A stretch of DNA of 64,000 nucleotides from Streptomyces lomondensis (GTDB lineage Bacteria; Actinomycetota; Actinomycetes; Streptomycetales; Streptomycetaceae): positions 372,001 through 436,000 of the forward strand of contig NZ_BMWC01000003.1 of assembly GCF_014651035.1 (NCBI RefSeq). The letters run 5' to 3'. A program made the position numbers and the translations under genes. Shown here piece by piece: positions 20,725-29,802 of this stretch. The notes under the pieces were generated by a model, which searched no databases, was not told the origin of the DNA, and saw only the letters and a program-made list of their open reading frames with translations. The first letter of the stretch is position 1; every line of letters begins with the position of its first letter.

Positions 20725-21426
20725 CTCGGGCGATGGCTCGGTGAGCCACTCGCCCACCTCTTCCTTCAGCGACCGCTGGAAGGCGGTGAGGAGCGCCTGC
20801 ACCACCAGCGGGTGCATGTGCGCGGACAGGGACCGCACGTCCAGGGCGTCACGCTCCGCGACCTCGCCGCGGAAGAGCTGGGAGAGCTCCCGGGCCGCGG
20901 CGCGCGCGTGTTCGAGGAGCACCTTGCGCGCCGCGAAGATCGCCTCCTGGGAGAGCGGCACGTCCAGCAGGCCGGCGCCCAGCCGCAGCAGACCGAGGTC
21001 GGCCTCGTAGCCGTCGTCCGCGGGCCGGACCACGCCCATCGCGACGAGCCGCTCGACGTCCTCGTCGCCGAGCGGCCGTCCGGCCCGCCGCTCCAGCTCC
21101 TCCCGCGTGACCGTCCCGACGGTGTCCGGCGCCCAGGAGGCCACCACGGCCCGGTGGACGGCGAGGTCGTGCGCGCTCAGGTCCGGCGGCAGCTGCCGCA
21201 GGTAGCGCTCGATGCCCGCCAGCGTCATGCCCTGCTGCTGCAACTCCTCGATCAGCGCCAGCCGGGCCAGATGCTCCCGCCCGTAGTGGCCCACGCGCCG
21301 GGGACCGAGCACCGGCGGGGGCAGCAGCCCCTTCGTGCCGTAGAAGCGGACCGTGCGCACCGTGACACCGGCCCGGGCGGCCAGCTCGTCGATCGTGAGG
21401 GTCGGCTGCTCGGTGTCGGTCGTCAT
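20716..21426 (-). CDS. MerR-family transcriptional regulator
   Basis: A 236-residue protein with a MerR helix-turn-helix at the N-terminus: LTIDELAARAGVTVRTVRFYGTKGLLPPP, RVGHYGREHLARLALIEELQQQGMTLAGIERYL. The C-terminal half is larger than in metal-type MerRs and lacks metal-binding cysteines, so an organic ligand such as an acyl-CoA is likely. The start at MTTDTEQPTL was chosen over a longer in-frame extension because it leads straight into the HTH and leaves a palindrome upstream. Position and the shared promoter word suggest that it controls the beta-oxidation operon and itself. Confidence 0.9.
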   Translation of the reverse strand: MTTDTEQPTLTIDELAARAGVTVRTVRFYGTKGLLPPPVLGPRRVGHYGREHLARLALIEELQQQGMTLAGIERYLRQLPPDLSAHDLAVHRAVVASWAPDTVGTVTREELERRAGRPLGDEDVERLVAMGVVRPADDGYEADLGLLRLGAGLLDVPLSQEAIFAARKVLLEHARAAARELSQLFRGEVAERDALDVRSLSAHMHPLVVQALLTAFQRSLKEEVGEWLTEPSPESG

Positions 21427-21442
21427 GTGCAGCAGTATCGCT

Positions 21443-21463
21443 GTCTCACCAGTGCTGTGAAAC
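21443..21463 (-). promoter_or_regulatory. MerR-type palindrome in its own promoter
   Basis: On the minus strand, GTTTCAC-N7-GTGAGAC (6 of 7 arm positions symmetric) lies 17-37 nt upstream of the merR start codon. It contains the 12-bp word TCACAGCACTGG also found before the CoA-transferase gene. It is probably the autoregulatory operator. Confidence 0.6.
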
Positions 21464-21550
21464 CTCACCGGCACCCCTTCATGACCATGGAGTGAATGCC
21501 TGGCAGCCGCTGTGCAAGTCCGTAGTGGACCTTGTGAGAAGTCACGCTCT

Positions 21551-21564
21551 GTGACGTGGGCCAC
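21551..21564 (+). promoter_or_regulatory. Crp-like motif upstream of the amino acid permease
   Basis: GTGACGTGGGCCAC fits GTG-N6-GNCAC. It lies next to GTCAC-N5-GTGAC (21541-21555), about 130 bp before the permease start. Weak evidence from a short motif. Confidence 0.25.
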
Positions 21565-21695
21565 CGTATGCGGGCGGATCGGTGTGGGAAGGTGCTGCCT
21601 TGGTCTGTGCCGCGTCACAAGGGTGGTGCGGGCCAACGCACTGTACGGACCCCGGGCCCACGACGTCCGGGGCGATCCAGAGAGTGGAACCACCC

Positions 21696-23162
21696 GTGAG
21701 CAAGGACGCCGTGAACACGGCTGCGGCCACGCCGCGTACCGATGCGGCCCAGGTGCCCGCGGACGCGGGCGACGCCGGCTACAGCAAGGACCTCAAGGCC
21801 CGCCACGTCAACATGATCGCCATCGGCGGGGCCATCGGTACCGGCCTCTTCCTCGGCGCCGGCGGCCGCCTCCACAACGCGGGCCCGGCCCTGGCGATCG
21901 CCTACCTGGTCTGCGGCATCTTCGCCTTCTTCGTGGTCAGGGCCCTCGGCGAACTCGTCCTCTACCGGCCCTCCTCGGGCTCCTTCGTGTCGTACGCGCG
22001 CGAGTTCCTCGGCGAGAAGGGCGCCTACGTCGCCGGCTGGATGTACTTCCTGAACTGGTCGACCACCGGCATCGCCGACATCACCGCGATCGCGCTCTAC
22101 ACGCACTACTGGAGCCTGTTCACCGACATCCCGCAGTGGGTGCTCGCGCTGGCCGCCCTGGCGGTGGTGCTGGCCGTGAACCTGATCTCGGTGAAGATCT
22201 TCGGCGAGATGGAGTTCTGGTTCGCGATCATCAAGGTCGCGACGCTCGTCGGCTTCATGTTCATCGGCATCTTCCTGCTCGCCACCCAGCACGAGGTGGG
22301 CGGCCAGACGCCCGGCCTGAGCGTCATCACCGACAACGGCGGCGTCTTCCCGCACGGCATGATGCCCGTCGTCCTCGTCATGCAGGGCGTGATCTTCGCG
22401 TACGCCGCGCTGGAGCTGGTCGGTGTCGCCGCGGGCGAGACCGCCGAGCCGGAGAAGGTCGTGCCGCGCGCGGTGAACTCGATCATGTGGCGGGTCGGCC
22501 TGTTCTACGTGGGCTCGGTCGTCCTCCTGGCCCTGCTCCTGCCCGGCTCGGTCTACTCGGCCGACCAGAGCCCCTTCGTCACGGTCCTGTCGAAGATCGG
22601 CGTCCCGGCCGCGGGCGACGTGATGAACCTGGTGGTCCTGACGGCCGCCATGTCGTCGCTGAACTCGGGCCTGTACTCCACGGGCCGGATCCTCCGCTCG
22701 ATGGCGATGGCGGGCTCGGCCCCGAAGTTCACCGCCCGCATGAACCGCAGCCAGGTCCCCTACGGCGGCATCCTGCTGACCTGCGCGGTCTGCGTGCTCG
22801 GCGTCGGCCTGAACTTCCTGGTGCCGGCCCAGGCCTTCGAGATCGTGCTGAACGTCGCCTCGCTCGGCATCATCAGCACCTGGGTGATCATCATGATCTG
22901 CCACCTGGTCTTCGTCCGCCGCGCCAAGGCGGGCCTGCTCGCCCGGCCCTCCTTCCGCCTGCCCGGCAGCCCGGTCACGGAGATCACCACGATCGCCTTC
23001 CTGCTCGCCTGCCTCGGCATGATGTGGAACGACCCCGAGGTCGGCCGCAAGACCCTCCTGCTCATCCCGATCATCGCGGCCATGCTGGTCGCGGGCTGGT
23101 TCGGCATCCGCCGCCGGGTGTCGCGCACGGCCGACCAGGAGCTGTCGCAGCTGACGAAGTAG
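21696..23162 (+). CDS. APC-family amino acid permease
   Basis: A 488-residue membrane protein with about 12 transmembrane segments. The AAT-subfamily entry motif RHVNMIAIGGAIGTGLFLGAGGRLHNAGP follows a 45-residue hydrophilic N-terminus, and EFWFAIIKVATLVGFM, LVGVAAGETAEPEKVVPRAVNSI and the GLYSTGRILRSMA region follow. It imports an amino acid by proton symport; substrate could be GABA, aromatic or basic amino acids. The GTG at 21696 (SKDAVNTAAATP) was chosen over an ATG 114 nt upstream that encodes a Cys/Trp-rich lead with no family likeness. Confidence 0.9.
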   Translation: MSKDAVNTAAATPRTDAAQVPADAGDAGYSKDLKARHVNMIAIGGAIGTGLFLGAGGRLHNAGPALAIAYLVCGIFAFFVVRALGELVLYRPSSGSFVSYAREFLGEKGAYVAGWMYFLNWSTTGIADITAIALYTHYWSLFTDIPQWVLALAALAVVLAVNLISVKIFGEMEFWFAIIKVATLVGFMFIGIFLLATQHEVGGQTPGLSVITDNGGVFPHGMMPVVLVMQGVIFAYAALELVGVAAGETAEPEKVVPRAVNSIMWRVGLFYVGSVVLLALLLPGSVYSADQSPFVTVLSKIGVPAAGDVMNLVVLTAAMSSLNSGLYSTGRILRSMAMAGSAPKFTARMNRSQVPYGGILLTCAVCVLGVGLNFLVPAQAFEIVLNVASLGIISTWVIIMICHLVFVRRAKAGLLARPSFRLPGSPVTEITTIAFLLACLGMMWNDPEVGRKTLLLIPIIAAMLVAGWFGIRRRVSRTADQELSQLTK

Positions 23163-23204
23163 CGGGCCGGGGCCGATGTCAGTGGCCTCGCCTACGGTGG
23201 CGTC

Positions 23205-23684
23205 ATGTCGGGGATCAACTACGTCCGGGGTGACGCCACCGTTCCGTCGGTGAAGGGCGTCAAGGTCATCGCCCATGTCTGCAACGACATCGGTGGCTGG
23301 GGCAAGGGCTTCGTCCTGGCGATATCGCGCCGCTGGCCCGAGCCGGAGGTGGCGTACCGGGCCTGGCACCGCGGCCGCGCGGCGAACGACTTCGGGCTGG
23401 GCGCGGTGCAGCTCGTGGAGGTCGAGCGGTACGTGTGGGTGGCCAACATGATCGGCCAGCGCGGCACCAGGACCGGCAGCAAGGGAGTCCCCGTGCGCTA
23501 CGAGGCAATCGACCAGGCCCTGGGAGCCCTCGCGGAGAAAGCCCGCGACCTGGGCGCCTCCGTGCACATGCCCCGCATCGGCTGCGGTCTCGCCGGCGGC
23601 AAGTGGTCCCGCGTCGAGCCGCTGATCGAGGAGCGGCTGATACGGCGGGGGATACCGGTGACGGTGTACGACCACGGGGACTGA
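23205..23684 (+). CDS. Macro-domain (ADP-ribose-binding) protein
   Basis: A 159-residue stand-alone macro domain: YVRGDATVPSVKGVKVIAHVCNDIGGWGKGFVLAIS provides the ADP-ribose pocket (the usual N-x-x-G-x-x-G loop is NDIGGWGKG), and HMPRIGCGLAGGKW is the second loop. This variant resembles proteins that remove ADP-ribose from nucleic acids or proteins, or process Appr-1''-P. No toxin or ADP-ribosyltransferase partner is next to it. Confidence 0.9.
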   Translation: MSGINYVRGDATVPSVKGVKVIAHVCNDIGGWGKGFVLAISRRWPEPEVAYRAWHRGRAANDFGLGAVQLVEVERYVWVANMIGQRGTRTGSKGVPVRYEAIDQALGALAEKARDLGASVHMPRIGCGLAGGKWSRVEPLIEERLIRRGIPVTVYDHGD

Positions 23685-23695
23685 ACGGCCCCGGT

Positions 23696-24589
23696 TCAGT
23701 CCTGGCCGTCCCTGTCGAACGCCCGTACCAGGCAGTCGCCGAGGCGCCGCGCGATCGCCCCGCCGGGATCCAGCCGGGGGTTGAAGATCGCCACGTCGAG
23801 GCCGACGGCGCCGCCGCCGGACAGGGCCGTGCGCAGAACGGTCTCCAGCTCCTGCCAGGTCAGGCCGTCCGGCTGCCGGTAGTCGACGGCGGGCATCACC
23901 GCGTCGTCCAGTACGTCGACGTCTAGGTGGATCCAGTACCCGGCACCCGCGCCGTCGCCGGTCAGCAGCCCGACCGCGCGCCGGGCCGCCTCGCCCGCCC
24001 CCAGGGCGCGCACGGTGTCCAGCTCCATCGCGTGCAGCGCGTCCGGCAGCGGCTGCATGCCGTACGCCGCGGACTCCTCCGCGTCCCGGAACCCCAGGGC
24101 GACGACGTCCTCGTCCCGCACCAGCGGGCCCCTGCCCTCCAGGTCGGCCAGCACGCGCGGGCCGCGCCCGGTGGCCAGGGCGAGTTCCATGGAGGCCGCC
24201 TCACCGGCCGGCTCCGCCGACGGCTGGTAGAAGTCGGTGTGCCCGTCCAGGAACAGCAGACCGTGCCGGTCGCGGCGGCGCAGCGCGAGCAGGTTGCCGA
24301 GCAGCACGCTGCAATCGCCGCCCAGCACCAGCGGGAACCGGCCGTCGTCGAGGACGCCGCCCACGGTGTCGGCCAGCGCGACCGAGTACCGGGCGATGCC
24401 GTCCGGGTTCAGCACCCCGGTCTCCGGGTCCCGCTCGGGGTCGTACGGCGGCGGCTCCACCCGGCCCGCCCGCACCGCCCCGAGCCCCTCGGCCAGCCCG
24501 GCCCCGAGCAGCGCCTCGGGCAGCTCCTCCACGCCGGTCGGCCGCAGCCCGAGCACGGACGGTGCCTCGATGATCGCCAGATTCCGCAC
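23696..24589 (-). CDS. Arginase/ureohydrolase-family protein
   Basis: A 297-residue protein of the arginase-agmatinase fold. Metal motifs are present: GGDCS at about 90-94, FLDGHTDF at about 113-120 and HLDVDVLDDAVMP near the C-terminus. Arginases normally read GGDHS, so the first manganese-binding His is a Cys here. Substrate could be a guanidino or amidine compound and is not deducible. The GTG start follows AAGGAGC. The gene is monocistronic or reads with the M1 peptidase upstream of it at a 115-bp gap. Confidence 0.82.
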   Translation of the reverse strand: MRNLAIIEAPSVLGLRPTGVEELPEALLGAGLAEGLGAVRAGRVEPPPYDPERDPETGVLNPDGIARYSVALADTVGGVLDDGRFPLVLGGDCSVLLGNLLALRRRDRHGLLFLDGHTDFYQPSAEPAGEAASMELALATGRGPRVLADLEGRGPLVRDEDVVALGFRDAEESAAYGMQPLPDALHAMELDTVRALGAGEAARRAVGLLTGDGAGAGYWIHLDVDVLDDAVMPAVDYRQPDGLTWQELETVLRTALSGGGAVGLDVAIFNPRLDPGGAIARRLGDCLVRAFDRDGQD

Positions 24590-24704
24590 GTCCGGCTCCT
24601 TCGTCAGCGGCCTGGTCCCATACGGCCGGTGCGTATGGGCCCACCGTAAGCTGCGGGGCGGCGTTCAGCAGGCCCACGGCCGAGCGGAGGCGGAGCGGGT
24701 CACC

Positions 24705-26288
24705 TCAGTGCCCGTGCTCCTCATGCCCGTGCTCGCCGTGCTCGTGCTTCCCGTGCTCATGCTCCTCATGCGCGTGCTCTCCGCGCCCGTGCTCCCCGTG
24801 CTCGTGCACCCCGTTGGTCGCCGCGATCTTCTTCCAGGACCTCGGCTGCGGCACAGCCCCCGACCCCTTCGCGACCGCCGCGGCCCGAGCCGCCGGCACC
24901 CCCGGCTTCGACGGCTGGAACAGCCACGTGTCGAACAGCGCGGCCAGCGGCTTGCCGGACACCTCCTCGGCGTACCGCTGGAAGTCGGCGACCGACGCGT
25001 TGCCGTGGGCGTACTTCTGCGGCCAGCCCTTGAGGATCGTGAAGAACGCCTCGTCGCCGATCTCGTTCCGCAGCGCCTGCACGGCCAGCGCCCCCCGGTC
25101 GTAGACCGCGATGTGGAACTGCTTGTCCGGCCCCGGATCCCCGGGCTTCACCGTCCAGAACGGGTCGTCGGTGGGGTGCGAGGCGTACACGTAGTCGGCG
25201 AGTTCCTGCGTCGTGCCCTCGCCCTCGTGCTCGGACCACAGCCACTGCGCGTACCGCGCGAACCCCTCGTTGATCCAGATGTCCTTCCAGCGCTTGAGGG
25301 ACACGTCGTCCCCGTACCACTGGTGGGCCAGCTCATGGACGACGACGGACACGTTCGACCCGTTCGCGAACTGCCGCGGGCTGTAGTACGGCCGGGTCTG
25401 GTTCTCCAGCGCGTACCCCGTGGTGGTGTTCGGCACGTATCCGCCGAGCGCGTTGTAGGGGTACGGCCCGAAGTACCCGCTCAGCCAGTCCACGATCTCC
25501 CCGCTGCGCTCGATGCTCGCGCGCGCCGCTCCGGCGTGGTCGCCCAAGTCCTTGCTGTAGGCGTTGACGACCGGAATGCCGCTCTCGGTCGTGCCGGTCG
25601 TGATGTCGAACCTGCCGACCGCGAGCGTGGCCAGGTAGGTGGCCTGCGGCTTGGTGGAGCGCCAGTTCCAGCGGGTCCAGCCGAGCCGTGAACTCGTCGA
25701 CTGGAGCGTGCCGTTGGAGATGGCCTGCGTGCCGTCCGGGACCAGCACGGACACGTCGTAGGTGGCCTTGTCGAGTGGGTGGTCGTTGCTGGGGAACCAC
25801 CACGCCGCCGCCTCGGGCTCGTTCGCCGCGACGCCGCCGTCCGGGGTGCGGTGCCAGCTGGTGAAGCCGTAGGCCTGCTTCGACGACGGCACCCCGCGGT
25901 AGCGCACGACGACCGTGACGGGCGTGCCCTTGGCCAGCGGCGTCCTCGGGGTGACCTCCAGCTCGTGCTCGCCGGAGGTCGTGAACGAGGCCCTGGCCCC
26001 GTTGACGCGCACCTCGCTGACGTCCAGCAGAAAGTCCAGGTTGAAGCTGGACAGGTCCTGCGTGGTGCGGGCCACGAGGGTCGCCGTGCCCTCCAGCTCG
26101 TCCGTGGCCGGCTGGTACTTCAGCCGGAGGTCGTAGTGGGAGACGTCGTATCCGCCGTTCCCGGAGGCCGGGTAGTAGGGGTCGCCGATACCCGGCGCGC
26201 CGGGGGAGCGAGGGGCGGCCGATGCCGGGATCGCCAGCAGGAGAACGGCCGCTGCCAGGGCTCCCGGCGCGATGATTCTGCGGTGCAC
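24705..26288 (-). CDS. Secreted M1-family zinc metallopeptidase with His-rich tail
   Basis: A 527-residue protein with a Sec signal peptide (to PASA, residue 24). The gluzincin site is HELAH at 318-322 with the third zinc ligand in NEGFARY (Glu 341), and the exopeptidase motif reads GYALEN at 291-296 where M1 enzymes usually have GAMEN. The size is that of the short secreted actinobacterial M1 group. The last 33 residues hold 13 histidines alternating with Glu and Gly, which would bind zinc or nickel outside the cell. The GTG start follows GGAGCC. Likely role: trimming of peptides outside the cell, alongside the S15 and M14 peptidases encoded divergently. Confidence 0.9.
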   Translation of the reverse strand: MHRRIIAPGALAAAVLLLAIPASAAPRSPGAPGIGDPYYPASGNGGYDVSHYDLRLKYQPATDELEGTATLVARTTQDLSSFNLDFLLDVSEVRVNGARASFTTSGEHELEVTPRTPLAKGTPVTVVVRYRGVPSSKQAYGFTSWHRTPDGGVAANEPEAAAWWFPSNDHPLDKATYDVSVLVPDGTQAISNGTLQSTSSRLGWTRWNWRSTKPQATYLATLAVGRFDITTGTTESGIPVVNAYSKDLGDHAGAARASIERSGEIVDWLSGYFGPYPYNALGGYVPNTTTGYALENQTRPYYSPRQFANGSNVSVVVHELAHQWYGDDVSLKRWKDIWINEGFARYAQWLWSEHEGEGTTQELADYVYASHPTDDPFWTVKPGDPGPDKQFHIAVYDRGALAVQALRNEIGDEAFFTILKGWPQKYAHGNASVADFQRYAEEVSGKPLAALFDTWLFQPSKPGVPAARAAAVAKGSGAVPQPRSWKKIAATNGVHEHGEHGRGEHAHEEHEHGKHEHGEHGHEEHGH

Positions 26289-26489
26289 GAGAAGGCTCCA
26301 AGTCGTAGGTCCCGAAGTCTGTCCGGAGCCTATTGACTCCCTGTGTCTCTGGTCATGTCCATGGCCCCTGCTGTCACACGATCGCCATTCGGCCGACATG
26401 AGACACCGGCCCCATCAGTCGATACCGGACACGCCGGTCCGTCAGCTGCCCTCTTCTGAACAGGAGTTCACCGATGTAGCGTCCGGCGC

Positions 26490-28445
26490 ATGCCGAAACG
26501 CACGCGCTTCACGACCTGGAGACCGCTCGCGACGGCGGCCACGGCCGCCCTCTTGGCCACGCTGCTCACGCCGGCCGCCGCACACGCCGCCCCGCGCGGG
26601 AGCGAACCCGTCCACTCGTACGAGAACGCCATCCGCGAGGCCGTCTGGGTGGACACCGGGCTCGACGGCGACGGCGACGGAAAGGCCGACCGGGTCGCCG
26701 TCGACATCGTCCGCCCCCGCGAACCCGCCCGGCAGGGCCGGAAGATCCCCGTCATCATGGACGCCAGCCCGTACTACTCCTGCTGCGGGCGCGGCAACGA
26801 GAGCCAGAAGAAGACGTACGACGCGAACGGCGACGTCGTGCGGATGCCGCTGTTCTACGACAACTACTTCGTCCCGCGCGGCTACGCCTTCGTCGGCGTC
26901 GACCTGGCCGGAACCAATCGCTCGGACGGCTGCGTCGACGTCGGCGGCCGCTCCGACATCCAGTCCGCCAAGGCCGTCGTCGACTGGCTCAACGGCCGTG
27001 CCAAGGCCTACACGACCCGCACCGGCACCACCCGCGCCAAGGCCGCCTGGACCAACGGCAAGACCGGCATGATCGGCAAGAGCTGGGACGGCACCATCGC
27101 CAACGGCGTCGCCGCCACCGGCGTCGAGGGCCTTGAGACCATCGTCCCGATCAGCGCCATCTCCTCCTGGTACGACTACTACTTCCAGCAGGGCGCCCCG
27201 CTCTACGACTCCGGCCCCGACTGGCTCTCGAACTACGTCAACAGCCCCGACGCCCGCGCCCGGTGCGGCGCCGTCCAGCACAAGCTCGTCGACGGCGCCC
27301 CGCGCAGTGGCGACTGGACCCCGCTGTGGACCGAGCGCGACTACGTGAAGGCCGCGCGCAAGGTCAGGGCCAGCGTCTTCCTCGTGCACGGAATGCAGGA
27401 CCTCAACGTCCGTATGAAGCACGTCGGCCAGTGGTGGGACGCCCTCGCGAAGAACGGCGTCGAGCGCAAGATCTGGCTCTCGCAGACCGGCCACGTCGAC
27501 CCCTTCGACTTCCGGCGCGCGGAATGGGTCGACACCCTGCACCGCTGGTTCGACCACGAACTCATGGGCTACGACAACGGCATCGACCGGGAGCCCATGG
27601 CCGACATCGAGCGCGGTCCCGACCAGTGGGACACTTCCCGGGTCTGGCCGCCGAGCGGCACCCGGGCCGCCACCCTGCGCCCCGACCGGGGCACCCAGGC
27701 CGGCGTCGGCACCCTCGGCCTGCACCGCGGCCACGGCACCGAGACCTTCACCGACGACCCGAAACTGAGCGAGACCGACTGGGCCGCGCAGATCGACAAG
27801 TCGACGCCGGAGAAGGCCGGTTTCGTCACCGGGTCGCTCACCCGGGACCTGCGCCTGTCCGGCTCCTCCGAGGTCACCGTCACCGCCACGCCCTCCACCC
27901 CGACGGCCCACCTCTCCGCCGTCCTCGTGGACATCGGCCCCGCCACCATCCGCGACTACGCCGACGCCGGCGAAGGCATCACCACCCTCCCGGACCGCAC
28001 CTGCTGGGGCCCGAGCACCGCCGGGGACAGCTCCTGCTTCAAGGAGACCGAGGCGAAGACCGCCGACGTCGACTACACGGTCGTCAGCCGCGGCTGGGCC
28101 GACCTCGGCAACCACGCCTCGGACTTCGAGGGCGCCCCGCTCACACCGGGCAAGCGGTACACGATCACCCTCGACCTGGCGGCGACCGACCACGTCGTCC
28201 CCAAGGGCCACCGTCTGGCCCTGATCGTCGCGGGCACCGACAAGGACCTCATCGACCCTCCCGCCGACCGCCCGAAGCTCACGCTCGACCTCTCCCGCAC
28301 CTCGGCGCGCGTGCCGTTCGTCGGCGGAGCCACCGCCTTCGCCCGCGCCACCGCGGGTGCCGCGTCCGCCACGCCCGACGCCACCCTCCTGGACGGCGTA
28401 CGGGAACCGCGCACCACTCACCGCGTCCCGGAGGGAAGCCAGTGA
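26490..28445 (+). CDS. Secreted S15/CocE-type X-Pro dipeptidyl-peptidase
   Basis: A 651-residue protein with a signal peptide ending AHA near residue 33. The alpha/beta-hydrolase nucleophile is Ser 198 in GKSWDG, followed by a PepX_C-type beta-rich domain in the C-terminal third ([26 protein letters not shown]). [13 protein letters not shown] segment at about 59-70 looks like a calcium-binding loop. It removes N-terminal X-Pro dipeptides; related Streptomyces enzymes include Xaa-Pro tripeptidyl types. Its stop overlaps the start of the M14 peptidase (GTGA), so they form one operon. Confidence 0.9.
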   Translation: MPKRTRFTTWRPLATAATAALLATLLTPAAAHAAPRGSEPVHSYENAIREAVWVDTGLDGDGDGKADRVAVDIVRPREPARQGRKIPVIMDASPYYSCCGRGNESQKKTYDANGDVVRMPLFYDNYFVPRGYAFVGVDLAGTNRSDGCVDVGGRSDIQSAKAVVDWLNGRAKAYTTRTGTTRAKAAWTNGKTGMIGKSWDGTIANGVAATGVEGLETIVPISAISSWYDYYFQQGAPLYDSGPDWLSNYVNSPDARARCGAVQHKLVDGAPRSGDWTPLWTERDYVKAARKVRASVFLVHGMQDLNVRMKHVGQWWDALAKNGVERKIWLSQTGHVDPFDFRRAEWVDTLHRWFDHELMGYDNGIDREPMADIERGPDQWDTSRVWPPSGTRAATLRPDRGTQAGVGTLGLHRGHGTETFTDDPKLSETDWAAQIDKSTPEKAGFVTGSLTRDLRLSGSSEVTVTATPSTPTAHLSAVLVDIGPATIRDYADAGEGITTLPDRTCWGPSTAGDSSCFKETEAKTADVDYTVVSRGWADLGNHASDFEGAPLTPGKRYTITLDLAATDHVVPKGHRLALIVAGTDKDLIDPPADRPKLTLDLSRTSARVPFVGGATAFARATAGAASATPDATLLDGVREPRTTHRVPEGSQ

Positions 28446-29716
28446 TCCGCGTCCGCGCTCTGATCCTTACCGCCGCCGCACTCGCCGCATCCCTGGTCGC
28501 CGTCCCGGCGCAGGCCACCACCGACCCGCCGCCCCGCACCGGCTTCGAGAAGACCAACGGCGCCCGCTGGACCACCCAGCCCGAGGAACAGGACTTCCTC
28601 AGGACCGTCGACCGGTCGAGCAGCCGGGTCTCCCTGACCCGCTTCGGCACGACGAAGCAGGGCCGCCCGCTCCAGCTCGTCCGGATCGGCACCCATCCGA
28701 GCCCCAGCACGGTGCTGCTCGTGTGCGCCCAGCACGGCGACGAGCCCGCCGGCCGGGAAGCCTGCCTGACCACCGTCCGCGACCTCGCCTACGCCCGCGA
28801 CAGCCGGACCCGGCGCTTCCTGGACCGCACCACGGTCCTGGTCGTGCCCACCGCCAACCCCGACGGCCGGGCGGCGAACACGCGCGGCAACAGCGACGGC
28901 GTCGACATCAACCGCGACCACCTGGCGCTCCGGACCGCCGAAGGCCGCGCCCTGGCCGCCCTCGTCCGCGACCGGCGCCCCGACATCGTCTACGACCTGC
29001 ACGAGTACGGCGCCACACCCCCGTACTACGACCGGGACCTCTTCGACCTGTGGCCGCGCAACCTCAACACCCACGACGCGGTCCACGACGAGGCGCAGAC
29101 CCTGTCCGAGGCGTACGTCCGCCCCGCCGCGCAGGCCGCCGGCCACTCGACCGGCACCTACGGCATCTGGACCGACCCGGTCACCGGCGAGCCGCTCAAA
29201 CAGGTCGCCGGAGACGGACAGGAGCGCATTCTGCGCAACATGTCCGGTGTGAAGCACTCCGTCGGCCTGCTCATCGAGAGCCGCGTGGACCCGCTCACCG
29301 AGGCGGAGAAGGCGGACGAGGCGTTGAACAACCGGCGCCGGGTCACCTCTCAACTGGCTGCCCTCAAGGGCCTGTTCGGCTACACCGACCAGCGTCGCGG
29401 CCGGATCGAGGCGGCGACCGGAACAGCCCGGCTCGCCGGCTATGCCACCACCGGACCCGTCTACGTCGGCGGCGCCGACAACGACCCGCCCGAATCGGCC
29501 GAAATCATCCGGAACCCGCCCTGCGGATACCGGCTCACCGCCGCACAGTACGCCGAGGTGGGCGACGAACTGGCGCTGCACGGCGTACGCGTGCACAAGG
29601 ACGGCGACGGCGCCTTCGTCCCCCTGCGCCAGTCCCTGCGCGCCCTGGTGCCGCTGCTGCTCGACGCGCGCGGAATGTACCACCTGACAGCCGGAGAGCC
29701 CGAGACGCAATGTTGA
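28442..29716 (+). CDS. Secreted M14-family zinc carboxypeptidase
   Basis: A 424-residue protein with a signal peptide ending AQA at about residue 25. Zinc ligands are H98 and E101 in QHGDEPAG and H187 in YDLHEYG; NPDGR and DINRD supply substrate-binding residues and the catalytic Glu is probably E279 in LLIESR. This matches M14 enzymes of the succinylglutamate-desuccinylase-like branch rather than the classic Streptomyces CPT. The GTG start overlaps the S15 stop, so translation is coupled. Confidence 0.88.
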   Translation: MIRVRALILTAAALAASLVAVPAQATTDPPPRTGFEKTNGARWTTQPEEQDFLRTVDRSSSRVSLTRFGTTKQGRPLQLVRIGTHPSPSTVLLVCAQHGDEPAGREACLTTVRDLAYARDSRTRRFLDRTTVLVVPTANPDGRAANTRGNSDGVDINRDHLALRTAEGRALAALVRDRRPDIVYDLHEYGATPPYYDRDLFDLWPRNLNTHDAVHDEAQTLSEAYVRPAAQAAGHSTGTYGIWTDPVTGEPLKQVAGDGQERILRNMSGVKHSVGLLIESRVDPLTEAEKADEALNNRRRVTSQLAALKGLFGYTDQRRGRIEAATGTARLAGYATTGPVYVGGADNDPPESAEIIRNPPCGYRLTAAQYAEVGDELALHGVRVHKDGDGAFVPLRQSLRALVPLLLDARGMYHLTAGEPETQC

Positions 29717-29752
29717 GGGGGGTGAAATTGCGCCACACGTGGTAGGGGCGTT

Positions 29753-29778
29753 ACGGGAGGAAGAACGTCCCCTCCCGT
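29753..29778 (+). terminator. Hairpin between the peptidase operon and the BCCT gene
   Basis: ACGGGAGG / CCTCCCGT, 8-bp stem with a 10-nt loop, 37 nt after the M14 stop and 25 nt before the next start. It is most likely a terminator. Confidence 0.55.
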
Positions 29779-29802
29779 CTGTCCCCATGAAAGGTGCCGC
29801 CT

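Noticed and set aside
27263..29716. An 817-codon frame whose C-terminal half is the M14 peptidase
   Set aside because: Only the part after the GTG at 28442 resembles a protein family and carries a signal peptide; the rest is a shadow of the S15 gene.
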